This document shows, one piece after another, positions 1 through 15,693 of a DNA stretch of 64,000 nucleotides (positions within the stretch are counted from its first letter, which is position 1; the number at the start of each line of letters is the position of its first letter). Location: contig OX422207.1 in the NCBI GenBank assembly GCA_949130495.1, positions 832,138,073 through 832,202,072 on the forward strand. Reading direction: 5' to 3'. This DNA comes from Sambucus nigra (Eukaryota; Streptophyta; Magnoliopsida; Dipsacales; Adoxaceae). The notes under the pieces are model-generated. The model worked only from the letters and a program-made list of their open reading frames with translations, did no database searches and was not told the DNA's origin. Both the position numbers and the translations under genes were made by a program.

Positions 1-952
1 ACATAGTAATCCCTAAATAAAACTGAATCCAGTAACTGAATAAAAAGAGTCCAATCTCTGAGATAGCTAAACTAAGAATGTGCGACATGCCGTGAATGAA
101 ATAATTGTAACAACAACACTGAATAGAAATGATTGGAGGCATCTAATATCAAGGACCTGCAACTTCCACAATAGCTGCATCGCGTCAAGCTTCGGTGAAC
201 TCCTAACCTAGGCATCCCTATGGATAGACACCTACAATAATATACATAGGAAAAATAGATTTGCAAGAAACGGGTCGGAGCCTGAGTGTAATAAGGTTTG
301 AAAACATTTAGCAAGTATTTAGAGTGCTGCAAGGCAAATACAATATACATGTTAGCTTTTCGACTCTCACTTGAGATTCTCACCTCTCAACTATTGTGCA
401 CGCCTATCATACCTCTAACTCATTCTAGTTATTGTTATCACACCTAACTAGTCTGTAATCATAAGACTTCTAAACTATCCCGCAATGTATCCTCTCATCC
501 ACCTATATTTCTTATGTAATACATTATTATTTATTCTATATCCTCTCATCCGAATAAATTATTCCTCATTTAATAAATAAGTGTTCACAACTTAAATTAA
601 TTCAGATTCCTTTATCTTTATTATCTACTGAGTCTACATAGTAGAATATATCGCAAGGGTATACATATATTAAGCGCACTAACAATATATATATTAGTAT
701 TGCACCCCTAGACTCAACTCCTGGTTCATGCATACTCTGCTATCAAGTCCCAGTACATCTCCTTCTAAAGAAGGATAATTGGCCCGGTATCTCTCTCGAA
801 CCATAAATACAAATCACATAAACTTTGGAGTCGAACATAATCCTCAACCAAGTGGGTCACGCACCTACCTACGTTCCCATTCAACCGTCGAACTATCATA
901 CTCTCAGAAAGTAGGTTTCCAAGGTCCTATCTTCTGGGTACAAGCTTAAAAT

Positions 953-972
953 CCCCCCCCCCCCCCCCCCCC
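953..972. repeat. Poly(C) homopolymer of 20 bases
   Basis: An uninterrupted run of 20 C residues lies in the LTR. The sister copy near 45,610 lacks this run together with about 60 bp upstream. The related plus-strand LTR at 53.66 kb has a seven-G run in a similar place, so a short G/C tract was probably ancestral and expanded here. Confidence 0.95.
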
Positions 973-1530
973 AATGGGATTTTTAGGATAAGATCGTCCA
1001 CGACGCAAAAACCTCACCCAATAGCAAGCAGCGTAGGTATGTCGTATAAAATAATAAATCATGCTATAGGTAATCACAACACCTACTTATTTATATCATA
1101 GATATAGATATACTCACTTCCCAAATCGTAAGTCCCATATTTATTATATTAATTTCCTAATTATTCCACGCATTAGTGAATTATAACTTTACTTCTTATC
1201 GTCCGCTCTCGAGTATTGCTCACCACTTATGATGTACACAATTTTCTACCCATATTATTAGTAGGTAACACTATATACTGCTTGTCTAAATCGTCATTTC
1301 CCTCTAATCCCCATGACTCGAATTATTCTCCAAATTAGTTAATTCTCTCAATTTAGCCTCATTGCATTTAGCCCTAAATCCCCCATTATGGGACTAAGTC
1401 CAACACCCAACCTAGGCCTACTGATATTCTAATATAATCCCAAATATATTAAAATAATTCCCACAATTCAATCCCAAATTATTTCCCAAAGATTCTAAAC
1501 AAATGGAGAAAATTAGCCAAAACTAGGCAG

Positions 1531-1601
1531 CCGAATCGATTCGTCTTAGACCGAATCGATTCCCCTTATCGAATCCATTCGGCCAAGACCGAATTGATTT
1601 G
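1531..1601. repeat. Cluster of four CCGAATCGATTCGG-type palindromes
   Basis: Four copies of a TCGA-centred palindrome lie 6-7 bases apart, at about 1531-1543, 1551-1563, 1570-1582 and 1589-1601. The first is intact (CCGAATCGATTCG). The others carry one to three changes (CGAATCCATTCGG, CCGAATTGATTTG). The cluster is repeated at the homologous place at 46,173-46,243. Similar clusters at 12.9, 15.2, 41.3 and 53.1 kb are the main puzzle of this window. Confidence 0.9.
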
Positions 1602-2030
1602 CCTCTACAGGTCTCGTCTTCTATCTCTAGACTGTTACCGGTTTCATAATTTTTAACCCCTCAAACCTTCATTACATCATCCCAAACTCCTAACCAAAGG
1701 TCCATAACATCAAAGCAACATATATGGGTAATTCCTATCGTGCCAGAATCATCAAAACACAATTTAATAATCAATAAATTCCCAAATCAAGATTTATTTC
1801 TTAAAACTCCAAGTCCATTACTTTTTAATCAAGAACACCATAAAAACCAGATCTCTTCACCAAGATACATTATAATTTTGTGTAATTCTACTGCATATAT
1901 GTAAGAATCAATCCTATATCCATTAACCATTCAAGGGTTCAATATATAACTTCCAAATTCATTCAAATTACATGAAACTCATGGGTAATTGAACCTAGAC
2001 TAACATGGATATCATATATGCTATAATTTC

Positions 2031-2048
2031 GCAAGTTTAAACACTTGC
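2031..2048 (-). other. Conserved LTR hairpin GCAAGT-loop-ACTTGC
   Basis: GCAAGT (2031-2036) and ACTTGC (2043-2048) form a 6-bp perfect stem around a 6-base loop. The same stem with a 4-5 base loop occurs in the LTRs at 13,632, 15,677 and 41,020. Read on the LTR sense strand, the context is AAGCAAGT or AGGCAAGT. Confidence 0.75.
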
Positions 2049-2711
2049 TTGATATGGTAGGTCTTATCTGTTGATGAATATGGGCGTTGGTGTGATCATC
2101 TCCTCCTGATATATGCAACAATGGTGGTTTTGGTGCACAAGGGGTATGGGTTGGTAATGCCAACCTTTGAAAACTCTTCTCTTCTTCCTCATATGGCCTC
2201 TCTGTAACTTGTGTGTTTTTAACTCTAGAAGACATAACTTACAAGCTGATAAAGGTCTCACAAAATCATAGTCTAATTCTCCTAAAAATGTAAATGACCA
2301 AAATACCCTCGGATGCCGGTATGGCCTAAAAGTGCATCGGGACCCAAACTAAACCCCTAGGTAGACTTTTCTGACTATCTTGACCATTTCGGACTCAACG
2401 GTGCACTGAAAATGATTATTTGGTTGACTTAAAATTTAATTACTTTATATCTCATTAAATAGAGTCCTGACACTACTGATACGCGCGTCCTTACTTAATT
2501 ATCACAACAACCGTATTCTCACTTGCGACAATTTTAAATAAATTCATAATCATTTATTACTTTATTCACTACGTAATATTCAATATAATTCACATCAATA
2601 AATATTAATCCTTGACACACTAATTAATATTTATTTTTATTTCGGATCGAATTCCCATTTTAAATTAAAATAATCTCATAATTAAAATCATTAAAAATAC
2701 GGGGTGTTATA

Positions 2712-3210
2712 GTTTTAACATTAAAAATCCATTTTAGTCTACATTTACACATTTGACACTTTCGATTTCAAACTTAGTGTTACACACTTTATTTATGACT
2801 TTTTTCATAAAGACCCATACTTAGTCATTTTATTCACACTTAGTCTTATACACATTCATTATTTATATTTTCACCCAAAATTTGCAAGAGACTACACTTT
2901 CACATATTTACACCATTAACCCCAAAACATAGTCGAACAAACTAAATAGTACACTTTGTAAATGAAACTCTATTTGCTCAAGTCATAATGATCCATCAAC
3001 AATAAAATCACTATATTAATCTCATAAAAATAGCATATACATACCAAGTGTTCTTCATATCATAGAAATCATGTATTCACCTTGTTCGTGTCACATCCGT
3101 TCATTGACATTTTTCAACAATAATTTGATTTTTATACCATTTAAATGTCGCGTTGTATTAACCTTGTTCGCGTCACTTCCGTTCATTGACATTTTTCCAT
3201 CAAACTTAAT
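2712..3210. repeat. LTR flank duplicated at 47,352-48,690
   Basis: Sequence immediately outside the LTR (starting GTTTTAACATTAAAAATCC) matches 47,352-47,716 closely. Its last ~100 bp match 48,596-48,690. Because the same non-LTR flank follows both LTR copies, LTR and flank were copied together as a segmental duplication. It holds a short internal repeat (ACCTTGTTCGYGTCAC... at 3,078 and 3,160). No gene is seen. Confidence 0.8.
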
Positions 3211-4334
3211 AGACATCCTAGCTAATATCATTAAAGATTAAATATTCATTCATGCGGCACATGCATCGTGGATTTTTTCTCATTTAAACTGTCAACATAA
3301 TACGCCACCTTACGTATTACTTGACGTGTTACACTTGCATTATCTATTTCTTGAATTTTTCTTTGGACAAAACAGTTCAAATAACGTTAAATACCTATTT
3401 TCTAGGGAAGGCTATTACAGGGGAACTGTAGCAATCATATCCTCCATGAGTAAATAGCATGAGTTTGGTTGCTTATTTAACATTCAAATTTTCATTTTGA
3501 GAAGTTAAGACAATAAATTTTCACTGTCTTGACTTGAGACAAAGACTTGACACTCTCATCTTCTGTACAATCATAAAAGTTAACATCAATAGACTTCGTT
3601 CTCTTTCAAATGTGACAACAACACGACATTATTATCTATAACAAATTTAAAATGTGTTATTGTAGAATCTGCAAGTAAAGGTTCAAGAAAACTAACATTG
3701 GGCAAATTAAGGCAAAAAAATGAAAAGTTGATTTCTCACAAAGGGATCAACAACAAGAAAGATGAATCAAAAGCAAATATCATAAGAATATATTAAGGAT
3801 CCGAACTAAAATCTCATATTCTAAAAGAATCACAAAAAATATATTCAATTATTGCAAAACAGATCTAAAACACAAAAATATGCAAACAATTTAACAAGCA
3901 AGACACACTTAATTATCATATATGCTATAATACGTTAGTACTAACAAGAGCGTGCCGGTCTTATATAAATTTGAGACAGGGGTGTATGATTAAAAAAACA
4001 TTAAGAAGTCCTAGAGGGATGAAAATGACTTCATTGGTCTAAATTCAAATTATGCCCAAATTTTCCTAAACTAACCAATTCTTAACTTCTAGCTAGAAAA
4101 CATATTTCAATTGTTTAGATCTTGTTTGAAATATCATCTAAGATTATTTTAATTTACTAAAAAATATCCTTAAGGTTAAATAATCATCTCACATGAACAC
4201 AATAGACAACCTAAGTCAAGGAAACGAATATATTCGTGGTGGAAGGTTAGTTTGTGGTGGTGGTGGTTTGTCATTGTTGGTATTAGTGGTGTTTAAACAA
4301 ATTATGTTTTTCGTGAGGTTAAGATTCTAAATTT
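3211..4334. other. Non-coding AT-rich stretch
   Basis: I see no gene, repeat unit or element border that I can support here. Frames are broken throughout and composition is AT-rich. It ends at the target duplication of the next element. Confidence 0.6.
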
Positions 4335-4339
4335 GAATA

Positions 4340-5765
4340 TGTAACAACCCGCCCTTTTTGGAGACGATTAAATTCCATAATTAATTATAAATTGGATTTA
4401 GGAAATTTCCCTAAATAGTAATTTTTGGGATTTTTGAGGATTAAATGATTTTCGAAGGATGTTGTGATTATTTTTGGGACTATATAGGTCGAAATATTTT
4501 AATTATATGTCTCCGTTGAGTAGAGCGACACGAGGTAAGATTTTTAATTGGAAAACCCGCATTTATATTATTATGGGTTTTAAGATGTGCATATGTGCAC
4601 ACGTTAGAAAGGTTTATGGGCCCCTTAGTAATGTTGATTTATATACCGCCTGAAATAGAAGGGGCGTAGTATATAAATTTGAAGTTTATGCCATGAGGCA
4701 CTAGTAATGATGAGTGCTATATGACGCTATTGGAGTCACTTTATGTCCGTGGTGGCAGTGTGGTATATGGTTTGGGAACCGTTGGGTTAGTGTTATTCCC
4801 TTTGAGGTATTAGGATTTGGAGTAATCCTATGGATCGGCAGTGTAGTATGTATCTGAATTTCGAGGACGAAATTCCATTGTAGGTGGGGGGAGTATGTAA
4901 CAACTCTCCCTTTTTGGAGACGATTAAATTCCATAATTAATTATAAATTGGAATTTGGGAAATTTCCCTAAATATTAATTTTTGGGATTTTCGAGGATTA
5001 AATGATTTTCGAAGGATGTTGTGATTATTTTTGGGACTATATAGGTCGAAATATTTTAATTATATGTCGTCGTTGAGTAGAGCGACATGAGGTAAGATTT
5101 TTAATTGGAAAACCCGCATTTATATTATTATGGGTGTTAAGATGTGCATATGTGCACAAGTTAGAAAGGTTTATGGGCACCGTAGTAATGTTAATTTATA
5201 GACCGCCTGAAATAGAAGGGGCGTAGTATATAAATTTGAAGTTTATTCCATGAGTCACTAGTAATGATGAGTTCTATGTGACGCTATTGGACTCACTTTA
5301 TGTCCGAGGTGGCAGTGTGGCATATGGTTGGGAACCGTTGGGTTAGTATCGTTTCCTTTGAGGTATTAGGATTTGGTGGTGTAGGTTATGCCTGAATTTC
5401 GAGGACGAAATTCCGTTGTAAGGGGGGGAGTATGTAACAACCCGCCCTTTTTGGAGACGATTAAATTCCATAATTAATTATAAATTAGAATTTGGGAAAT
5501 TTCCCTAAATAATAATTTTTGGGATTTTCGAGGATTAAATGATTTTCGAAGGATGTTGTGATTATTTTTGGGACTATATAGGTCGAAATATTTTAATTAT
5601 ACGTTGCCGTTGAGTAGAGCGACACGAGGTAAGATTTTTTATTGCAAAACCCGCATTTATATTATTATGGGTTTTAAGATGCTCTATACCTTGTGTATTG
5701 TGGATTTAGATTTATTTTATCGTATTAGCGCTCCGTTCGCTCTCCCGGGCGGGCGGGGTGTTACA
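4340..5765 (+). mobile_element. Small tandem-LTR retroelement with 5-bp target duplication
   Basis: The element starts TGTAACAACCCGCCC at 4340 and ends GGGTGTTACA at 5765. It is flanked by identical 5-bp copies GAATA (4335-4339 and 5766-5770). Inside are three tandem units starting at 4340, 4896 and 5433. The first two end with the conserved pre-polypurine sequence GAATTTCGAGGACGAAATTC followed by a purine-rich tract (GGTGGGGGGAG, AGGGGGGGAG). The third is a complete 333-bp LTR. Its 5' half resembles the solo LTR at 10.7-14.2 kb, while its last ~90 bp match the LTR family at 48.7-64 kb. No protein is encoded, so it is non-autonomous. Confidence 0.85.
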
Positions 5766-5770
5766 GAATA

Positions 5771-9659
<3,889 letters not shown>

Positions 9660-11584
9660 TTGTTATATCGTTTAGAAGTGTTTTTAAACTGTAAGATGAA
9701 TTTTGTGGTGAAGTCATTGGCACATAAAATTTTAGAAGTTGTCTACCTTATTTATTGGATAATATAATTTAAACTTTATAAATAGAATTAAAATAATATT
9801 TAAATGAAATTCGACAACCCTTTTAGATCATGAAACTATTTTCTTAAAGGAAATTATGAAACTATTAATTGTTACATTATTTATCCCTTAATCATGGCCC
9901 AAATATATGATAGTAATTTTGTTTTATAATTACCAGAGTATTATAAATGTACAACATATTGTGCCATTAAAAGGAGAGAGAAGTAAAACACATACTTTTT
10001 GTGTCTTAAATTAAGAGGCATAATTGTGACAACCCGCTATCCGAAATAAAGGGCGGCCATCCCGATACCCCGATGAAACAGGAATCATGGATAGATATCA
10101 TTCTCAGCATCACCATATCATACAATGTATAAGGAATAACCACACAATATTCCAGAAAACGGGTTATCAAAATTTTTAGTTTGTAATATTAAGAAAACAC
10201 TTTCAACAACCCATCATAGAAAAGAGGGTGGATACTCCCACAAGCGTATATATAAAACCAAAGTTAATAAGGAAAGAACCGAAAATAACGTTTGTCAATA
10301 AAGTTCATACAACATATACCGTAAGTTCCATGTGTTACATAGTACATCCATTATACAATTACAACCATTTGGGCAACACGCTCGAATAAAGACTGATCAT
10401 AACTAGATAACAAAAATGGAGGCGTCTACACAAAATATCCCGTGATATCCGCAAAATGTCACGGCTCCTCGAAAAACACTGGAACAGGAAAGTCATTACG
10501 GGCGACCTTGCGGCGGAGCACCTGAACGGATATAATATATACAAACACAAGAAGAAAGAAGAACCGGTCAGAGGTCGGTTTTATATGATCAGCAGATAAA
10601 TGACAAGTATGACAAGGATGCAATAATTAAGCATGGATGGTAAAGATGATATTCTAGCATGATAACATCATAAGAGGATCTAATACAATTGAATGATTAT
10701 TAGAGTGAACTTTAATTATATTGTAACAACCCGCCTAAAGGGATACCAGGAGATCACTCCTATATCAAATTAGAACAGGAGTCACATATGGATCATCCTT
10801 AGCATCACTGTCGAAAATCCATTTTATTACTAATATCCTATTAGGCGAGCGTTAAAAATTTTTACTTAACTACTCTTTTAACGATTAAAATAAAACATCC
10901 ACAATTTAATGCGTAAATGAAACTGAAATAAATTAAAATAACCGAACACTCGGTTCAAATTATACAACCATATCGAATGCTGTACTGAGAGAATAAACAA
11001 ATGCAATTGAGCCATTGGCTCGAATGTTTATACAATACCTCCTATCTAGAGTACAACGATGGAAGCGGCTATCAAAAACCTGCACGCATCCACAGCTGCT
11101 GCAGCTAACGTCTGACTCGAAGGATTTATCATCCAGGCGTCCCTGTGTCTGGACACCTATGTATATATATAATATAGCAAGAAAGGAAGAGTAGATAAAC
11201 GGGTCAGAGCTCGAATTTTTGAAAATATTTTTCAAGTGCATAAATGCTTTATTTTTTTTAGAAAAATATTTTTATCTCATATTTAAATTGGTATCGCACT
11301 CCCATGAGATACCCCTCACCTCTCCTCTAATAGTGAACACCTAACGCACCCTAACAACATACCCTAGTCAAGCTATCCCTGCCTAACTAGTCTAATTTAC
11401 CCATCTACTACTTACCCCAGGTAGTCCAAGTGCTAAGGGCTAAACTTCCCTCCATTCTCAACACTGCACTAAGTTCGTGCATGGGGTGTCTCGCAAAGCG
11501 AAATCCAAACAAGGAACCCCCCCCGATACACTACTACTTGGCAGGGTTAATGGTAGAGATCCATTAGGCCCGTAGCACACACAA

Positions 11585-11632
11585 ATGTATAAATACATAC
11601 ATATATATATACATACATACATACATATATAT

Positions 11633-11721
<89 letters not shown>
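11585..11721. repeat. (ATAC)n/(TA)n microsatellite
   Basis: Alternating ATAC and TA units merge into about 80 bases of pure TA. It lies inside LTR B. ORFs reading IYIYIY across it are artefacts. Confidence 0.97.
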
Positions 11722-11723
<2 letters not shown>

Positions 11724-12948
11724 CACTTACAATATACGTCCGGATAATATCTCCCGGGCTGAGGTTTACATAATATCAATTATATTTTACAATACACATC
11801 CGGATCTATCTCCCGGACTGAGGTGTATTCTATACTCATATCAAAACCTTTCATTTCCCTTCTCATATCCAGGAAATGTAAAGCCAATTCATTAGCATGA
11901 ATTGCTTTACCAAAATATACTTCTTTTTAAAAGCCAATTTTATTAAGATAAAAATGCTTTTCCTTTTTAAATCATCCTATTTCCCTTTTTATACTCAGGA
12001 AATGTACCCAAAGCCATTTTCATTATCATGAAAATGCTTTGATCAAATCATATGATTCCACATCCCTTCTTCCATCCGGGAGTGTTACCGAAGCCAAACA
12101 TTTACCCCATTTCCCTTTTTATACTCAGGAAATGTAAATTAAAGTCAATCCATTATCATGAATTGCTTTAATAAATCTACGACCGCCCCTCCGGGTTTCC
12201 CCACTGGACGCGCCCCTAAATGGCTATCATCTTCCAGGGCCTATCTATACAAGACAACCTGGGAACCTAACAACGTCAGGAAGCGGCCATATGCCTGCGG
12301 GATAGTCAAGACCACACCCGGAATCTCTTAACCAGCGCAGTACAAATAAACACCCATATGGCCAAGGGACTATATCCAACCTGCTCAATAGCCAGGAAGG
12401 CTTCACCACAACACGCGCAACTTCCCTTATGATAGAGATTTAGGGAGGTGTGTATAATCCATAATTTATTAATTATGAAAAACATTTCTCGTTCCCTTTT
12501 TGAAAATATTCATTTTTATATTTTCAAAATCATTTCCATCATAAAATATATATATACCTAAATCACACAGTATATACATATCCTATATATTCTTCCTAGA
12601 ATATGTATAAACAACCATAGTGGCCTATAGCATCTAGCGATGACCACTAATCCCAAGGATTCTCTCAAAGAATCATAATCATGCTTTCATATAAGCATGA
12701 TACTAAACCCAAAGTATTTTCTTACTTTAATAAATAATAATTACCTTAATCATCTCTTAAGGATTTATTGGATATCTCCAAATATAATAATTCACTCTAA
12801 GTGAATATATATATAGATATATTCCCAATTCCTCAAGTCCTTTAGGACATAACCCTCTAATATAATATAATTTAGAAGGCCCTTAAAACTTTAATCTCAA
12901 AGAGGAGAAATAATAATAATCTCCAAAATCTTGGGCTGAAAACAGGGC

Positions 12949-13068
12949 ACCGGTCGACCGGTCCTAGACCCCCGGTCGACCGCGGGTTATAAATAAGCCT
13001 ACGAAACAAAGCAGTAGGCCCTTTCTCCTTGACGCGGTCGACCGGCCATAGGGGCGCGGTCGACCGGT
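12949..13068. repeat. Two doublets of ACCGGTCGACCGGT-type palindromes
   Basis: Copies lie at 12949-12962 (perfect 14-bp palindrome), 12972-12982, 13034-13045 and 13056-13068. They form two pairs with about 10-bp spacers, about 50 bp apart. They sit roughly 1.2 kb from the 5' end of LTR B. The same palindrome recurs in the LTR at 41.3 kb. Confidence 0.93.
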
Positions 13069-13631
13069 CACACCAGGTCCTCAAAACTTTAATTAATTCT
13101 AGCCGTAATTTTTCCAATTCCCGATTTGATTTTCGAGTTGGAAATTCCAACCCGGAGCTGCCATCTTGTAAAAATCATATCAAATCGTAGAAAAATCAGA
13201 AAAATACGCGGTCAGCTCCCACGCGACCGTATCAAAAATATCTACAACTTTCATGTTTTGGCCGAAAGCTAAATCAATTCTTTTCCTGACCAAAATGGCC
13301 CGACAAGGTTACGGGGTTACTATTCATCACCTTCTTCAAGAAGGTTTAGGCCATTAAAGCTTCTCCCAAGCTTTTGTCGCCTCACCCAACGTCCTACAAC
13401 CTCAACCAACTACAAATACACATATATTAAGGGTTCTAAACATCCAAGAACCCCAAACCACCAATTCATTTAGGTTAAAACCTAAGTTCCACAAATTGAA
13501 ATATTATTTGGGGGTTTAATTGTTTTATCTCCCAAAAACCTGTTTTATCCACGATAACCCACCCCAAAACCATTAGGGTTTGTTTATACCAAACTAAGGT
13601 ATGAGATATTTATGCATAGAAATAAATAATG

Positions 13632-13647
13632 CAAGTAAACACTTGCC
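13632..13647 (-). other. Conserved LTR hairpin GCAAGT-loop-ACTTGC
   Basis: The 6-bp stem GCAAGT/ACTTGC has a 4-base loop. On the LTR sense strand the left arm reads GAGGCAAGT, which fits the consensus of a GC-type splice donor. It lies downstream of the presumed promoter and upstream of the palindromes. Confidence 0.75.
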
Positions 13648-13699
13648 TCGTGGATAAAATCCGACGTCCTCGAGTCGAATCCGGCGGAGTTTGGCCCGA

Positions 13700-13797
13700 A
13701 ATCTCCATTTCTCTCCTCTTTTCTCTCCTCCTCTCTCTCTTCTTTCCTTTCTTTCTCTTTTATCTCTATTCTCTTCCCTTCTCCCTATTTAAATAGG
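13700..13797 (-). promoter_or_regulatory. Candidate LTR promoter: TATA-like box and GA-rich leader
   Basis: On the minus strand CTATTTAAATAG (13785-13796) is followed by about 80 bases of almost pure purine (the complement of the CT-rich stretch here). A similar GA-rich leader occurs in the LTRs at 15.74-15.80 and 40.91-40.96 kb. This is the expected layout of an LTR U3/R boundary. The start site is not proven. Confidence 0.45.
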
Positions 13798-15195
13798 AAG
13801 AAAAGGGTTTTTAACCCTTAAAATCCAAAAACGACTCGTTTACCCAATTACGAGTTACTTTTACCTCTAAAATTACCCGAAACTCATTTTCGATAAGCGG
13901 ACACTCTTTTCCGACTATCTCGGCCATTCCGAGAATTATGGCGCAGTCAAAATTCCCATCCGGGGTACTTGACTGCAAATCACTATTCCAACCCAAAATA
14001 AATAAATACGAATTTTCCAATTAAACATCTTACCTCGTGTCGCTATACTCCACGGCGACATATTATTAAATTACTTCGACCTATATAGTTCCAAAATAAT
14101 TTATAACACCCTTCGAAAATCATTAAATCCTTCAAAATCCCAAAAATCACTATATCGAGAAATTCTCCAAATTCCAAATTATACTTAATTATGGAATTTA
14201 ATTGTCTCCAAAAGAGCGGGTTATTACATATATAAGGGAATATAAGTAGTCATAGGCCTTCTTTATCTTTCATAAATTTCATTTTATCTCCTTTCCATTC
14301 CTTATCAGGAATACAATTATTATCATGTGCTCTTTATGGAACTTATCTCAATAGTATGCTCTTTGTGGCATATACATTTCTCTTTATGGCATTAATGTTC
14401 CATCGAGTCCAACTCGATAATAGAATAGTTATAAAAATATATACATATAATGATTCTAAGACCGCCCGTCCAGGTTTCCCCACTGTGCGCGCCCCTAAAT
14501 AACCATCATCTTCTAGGGCCTAACATAAGACAACCTGGGATCCTATTGCAAACGTCGGGAAGCGGCCATATGCCTACGGAGTAGTCAAGACCACACCCGG
14601 AATCTCCTACCCATCGCAGAAAAATATAAAACCAAGCGCTCATATGGCCTAGGACTATATCCACCCTGCATTCATTAGCCAGGGGGCTTCACCTCACGCA
14701 CGGACTTCCCTTAAGATGGTATTTAGAGAGGTGTGTAACATCCATTTTATTAATTTCCATTACATGATTTAGTAAATTATCATTTACCTTCCATTTTACA
14801 TTTTATCAAATGCATTATGGTTATGTACATCACCTCGTCATAACAACCTCGAAGAATATATAGACTTCTAAGTTATTTCTCCCAAATGTCCCCTTTTGGA
14901 CTTATAATAAACCATCAAGTAAGATCTAGTTCCCATTAACTCCTACAGTCTCCAAATTCGACTGTAAAAATTTCCTAGATTCGTATAACTACACTACAGA
15001 AGTAATGCCTAAACATTACTTTAAATTCCTCTTTGAATTGAACCCTAGATGAACCCCTTCGAGTCTAGGGTGTCGACCCAACTCAACTAATACTCTAAAA
15101 TCCTATGTTTACTTCATTTAAGAAGGCCCCTAAACACTAATCCTACAAAAAAGGTTTAAAATTTAAAAAGAAACATTTGAAAAAGTGCAGGGTTT

Positions 15196-15419
15196 CCGAA
15201 TCGATTTGGGGCCCAGCCGAATCGATTCGACCAGAAGATATGGGATTCTGTATAATTGCCTAATCGATTTGCCAAAAGAGCCGAATCGATTCGGTCAGGA
15301 AAGTTAAGTTTCTGCATAAATGCCGAATCGATTCGGACCAAGCCGAATAGGTTCGGTTCGCTAGACCTGGGCACTGGACCTAACCGAATCGATTCGCCCA
15401 GTGGGCCGAATCGATTCGG
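15196..15419. repeat. Four doublets of CCGAATCGATTCGG palindromes
   Basis: Eight copies lie at about 15196, 15217, 15259, 15281, 15323, 15343, 15384 and 15406. They fall into four pairs with 6-9 base spacers (the pair near 15,260 has 9), and the pairs are 28-43 bp apart. Several copies are perfect 14-bp palindromes. Measured from the LTR 5' end at 16,273, they occupy about 855-1,080 bp. The homologous LTR at 40,431 has a different palindrome in that same interval. Confidence 0.95.
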
Positions 15420-15676
15420 GCCTGCGATTTTGCCAAGTTTTGGCTATGGAGTTTTGGACTCCAATTTCTACCCCAACTCAAATCTCCTCAAACCAAACTC
15501 ATTTGTCATCACCAATAGATCATCAATACTACTAGTGACCACCTTAAACTTCATCAATCATCCCAATCATCTTTGAATGGATCAAAACCCATAAATACAT
15601 AAAGAAAACCCTAAATAACTAAACTAAAATCAATACATCATTATCATAGCAAATCATTTATCTTAAACCATGAGTA

Positions 15677-15693
15677 GCAAGTAAGAAACTTGC
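15677..15693 (-). other. Conserved LTR hairpin GCAAGT-loop-ACTTGC
   Basis: The perfect 6-bp stem has a 5-base loop. On the sense (minus) strand it reads AAGGCAAGT then ACTTGC, nearly identical to 41,017-41,036 in the homologous LTR. Confidence 0.78.

Larger units (their letters stand above)
1..2711 (-). mobile_element. Ty3/gypsy-type LTR (partial, window starts inside it)
   Basis: This is a long terminal repeat read on the minus strand. Its 5' end, in plus coordinates the right end, is at 2,711 and reads GGGGTGTTATA, a decayed form of the usual TGTTACA border. It matches 44,734-47,351 almost line for line, and its left part matches 26,800-27,597. By comparison with those copies about 280 bp of the LTR lie outside the window to the left. 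It encodes no protein; the short ORFs in it are chance. It holds a poly-C tract, a palindrome cluster and a conserved hairpin, listed separately. Assignment to Ty3/gypsy rests on the pol fragment attached to the sister copy at 27.6-29.6 kb. Confidence 0.85.
10722..14228 (-). mobile_element. Nested solo LTR (LTR B)
   Basis: It begins TGTAACAACCCGCC at 10722 and ends GGGTTATTACA at 14228 (3.5 kb). The 5-bp duplication TATAT lies on both sides (10717-10721 and 14229-14233). Read from 14,228 on the minus strand, its first ~280 bp are homologous to the element at 4,340. It contains a long TA/ATAC microsatellite, a palindrome cluster (12,949-13,068), a hairpin (13,632), a TATA-like box, and a block at 12.18-12.44 kb that matches 14.46-14.7 kb of LTR A and 41.95-42.17 kb. 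No protein is encoded. Confidence 0.9.

Noticed and set aside
72..383. ORF of 103 codons at the window start
   Set aside because: It lies wholly in a non-coding LTR, and the homologous copies at 26.9 and 44.8 kb do not keep the frame.
11458..11779. IYIYIY-type ORFs
   Set aside because: They are translations of the ATAC/TA microsatellite in a solo LTR.
12872..13150. ORF of 92 codons in LTR B
   Set aside because: It is another translation of the palindrome doublets; no homologous frame is kept in related LTRs.
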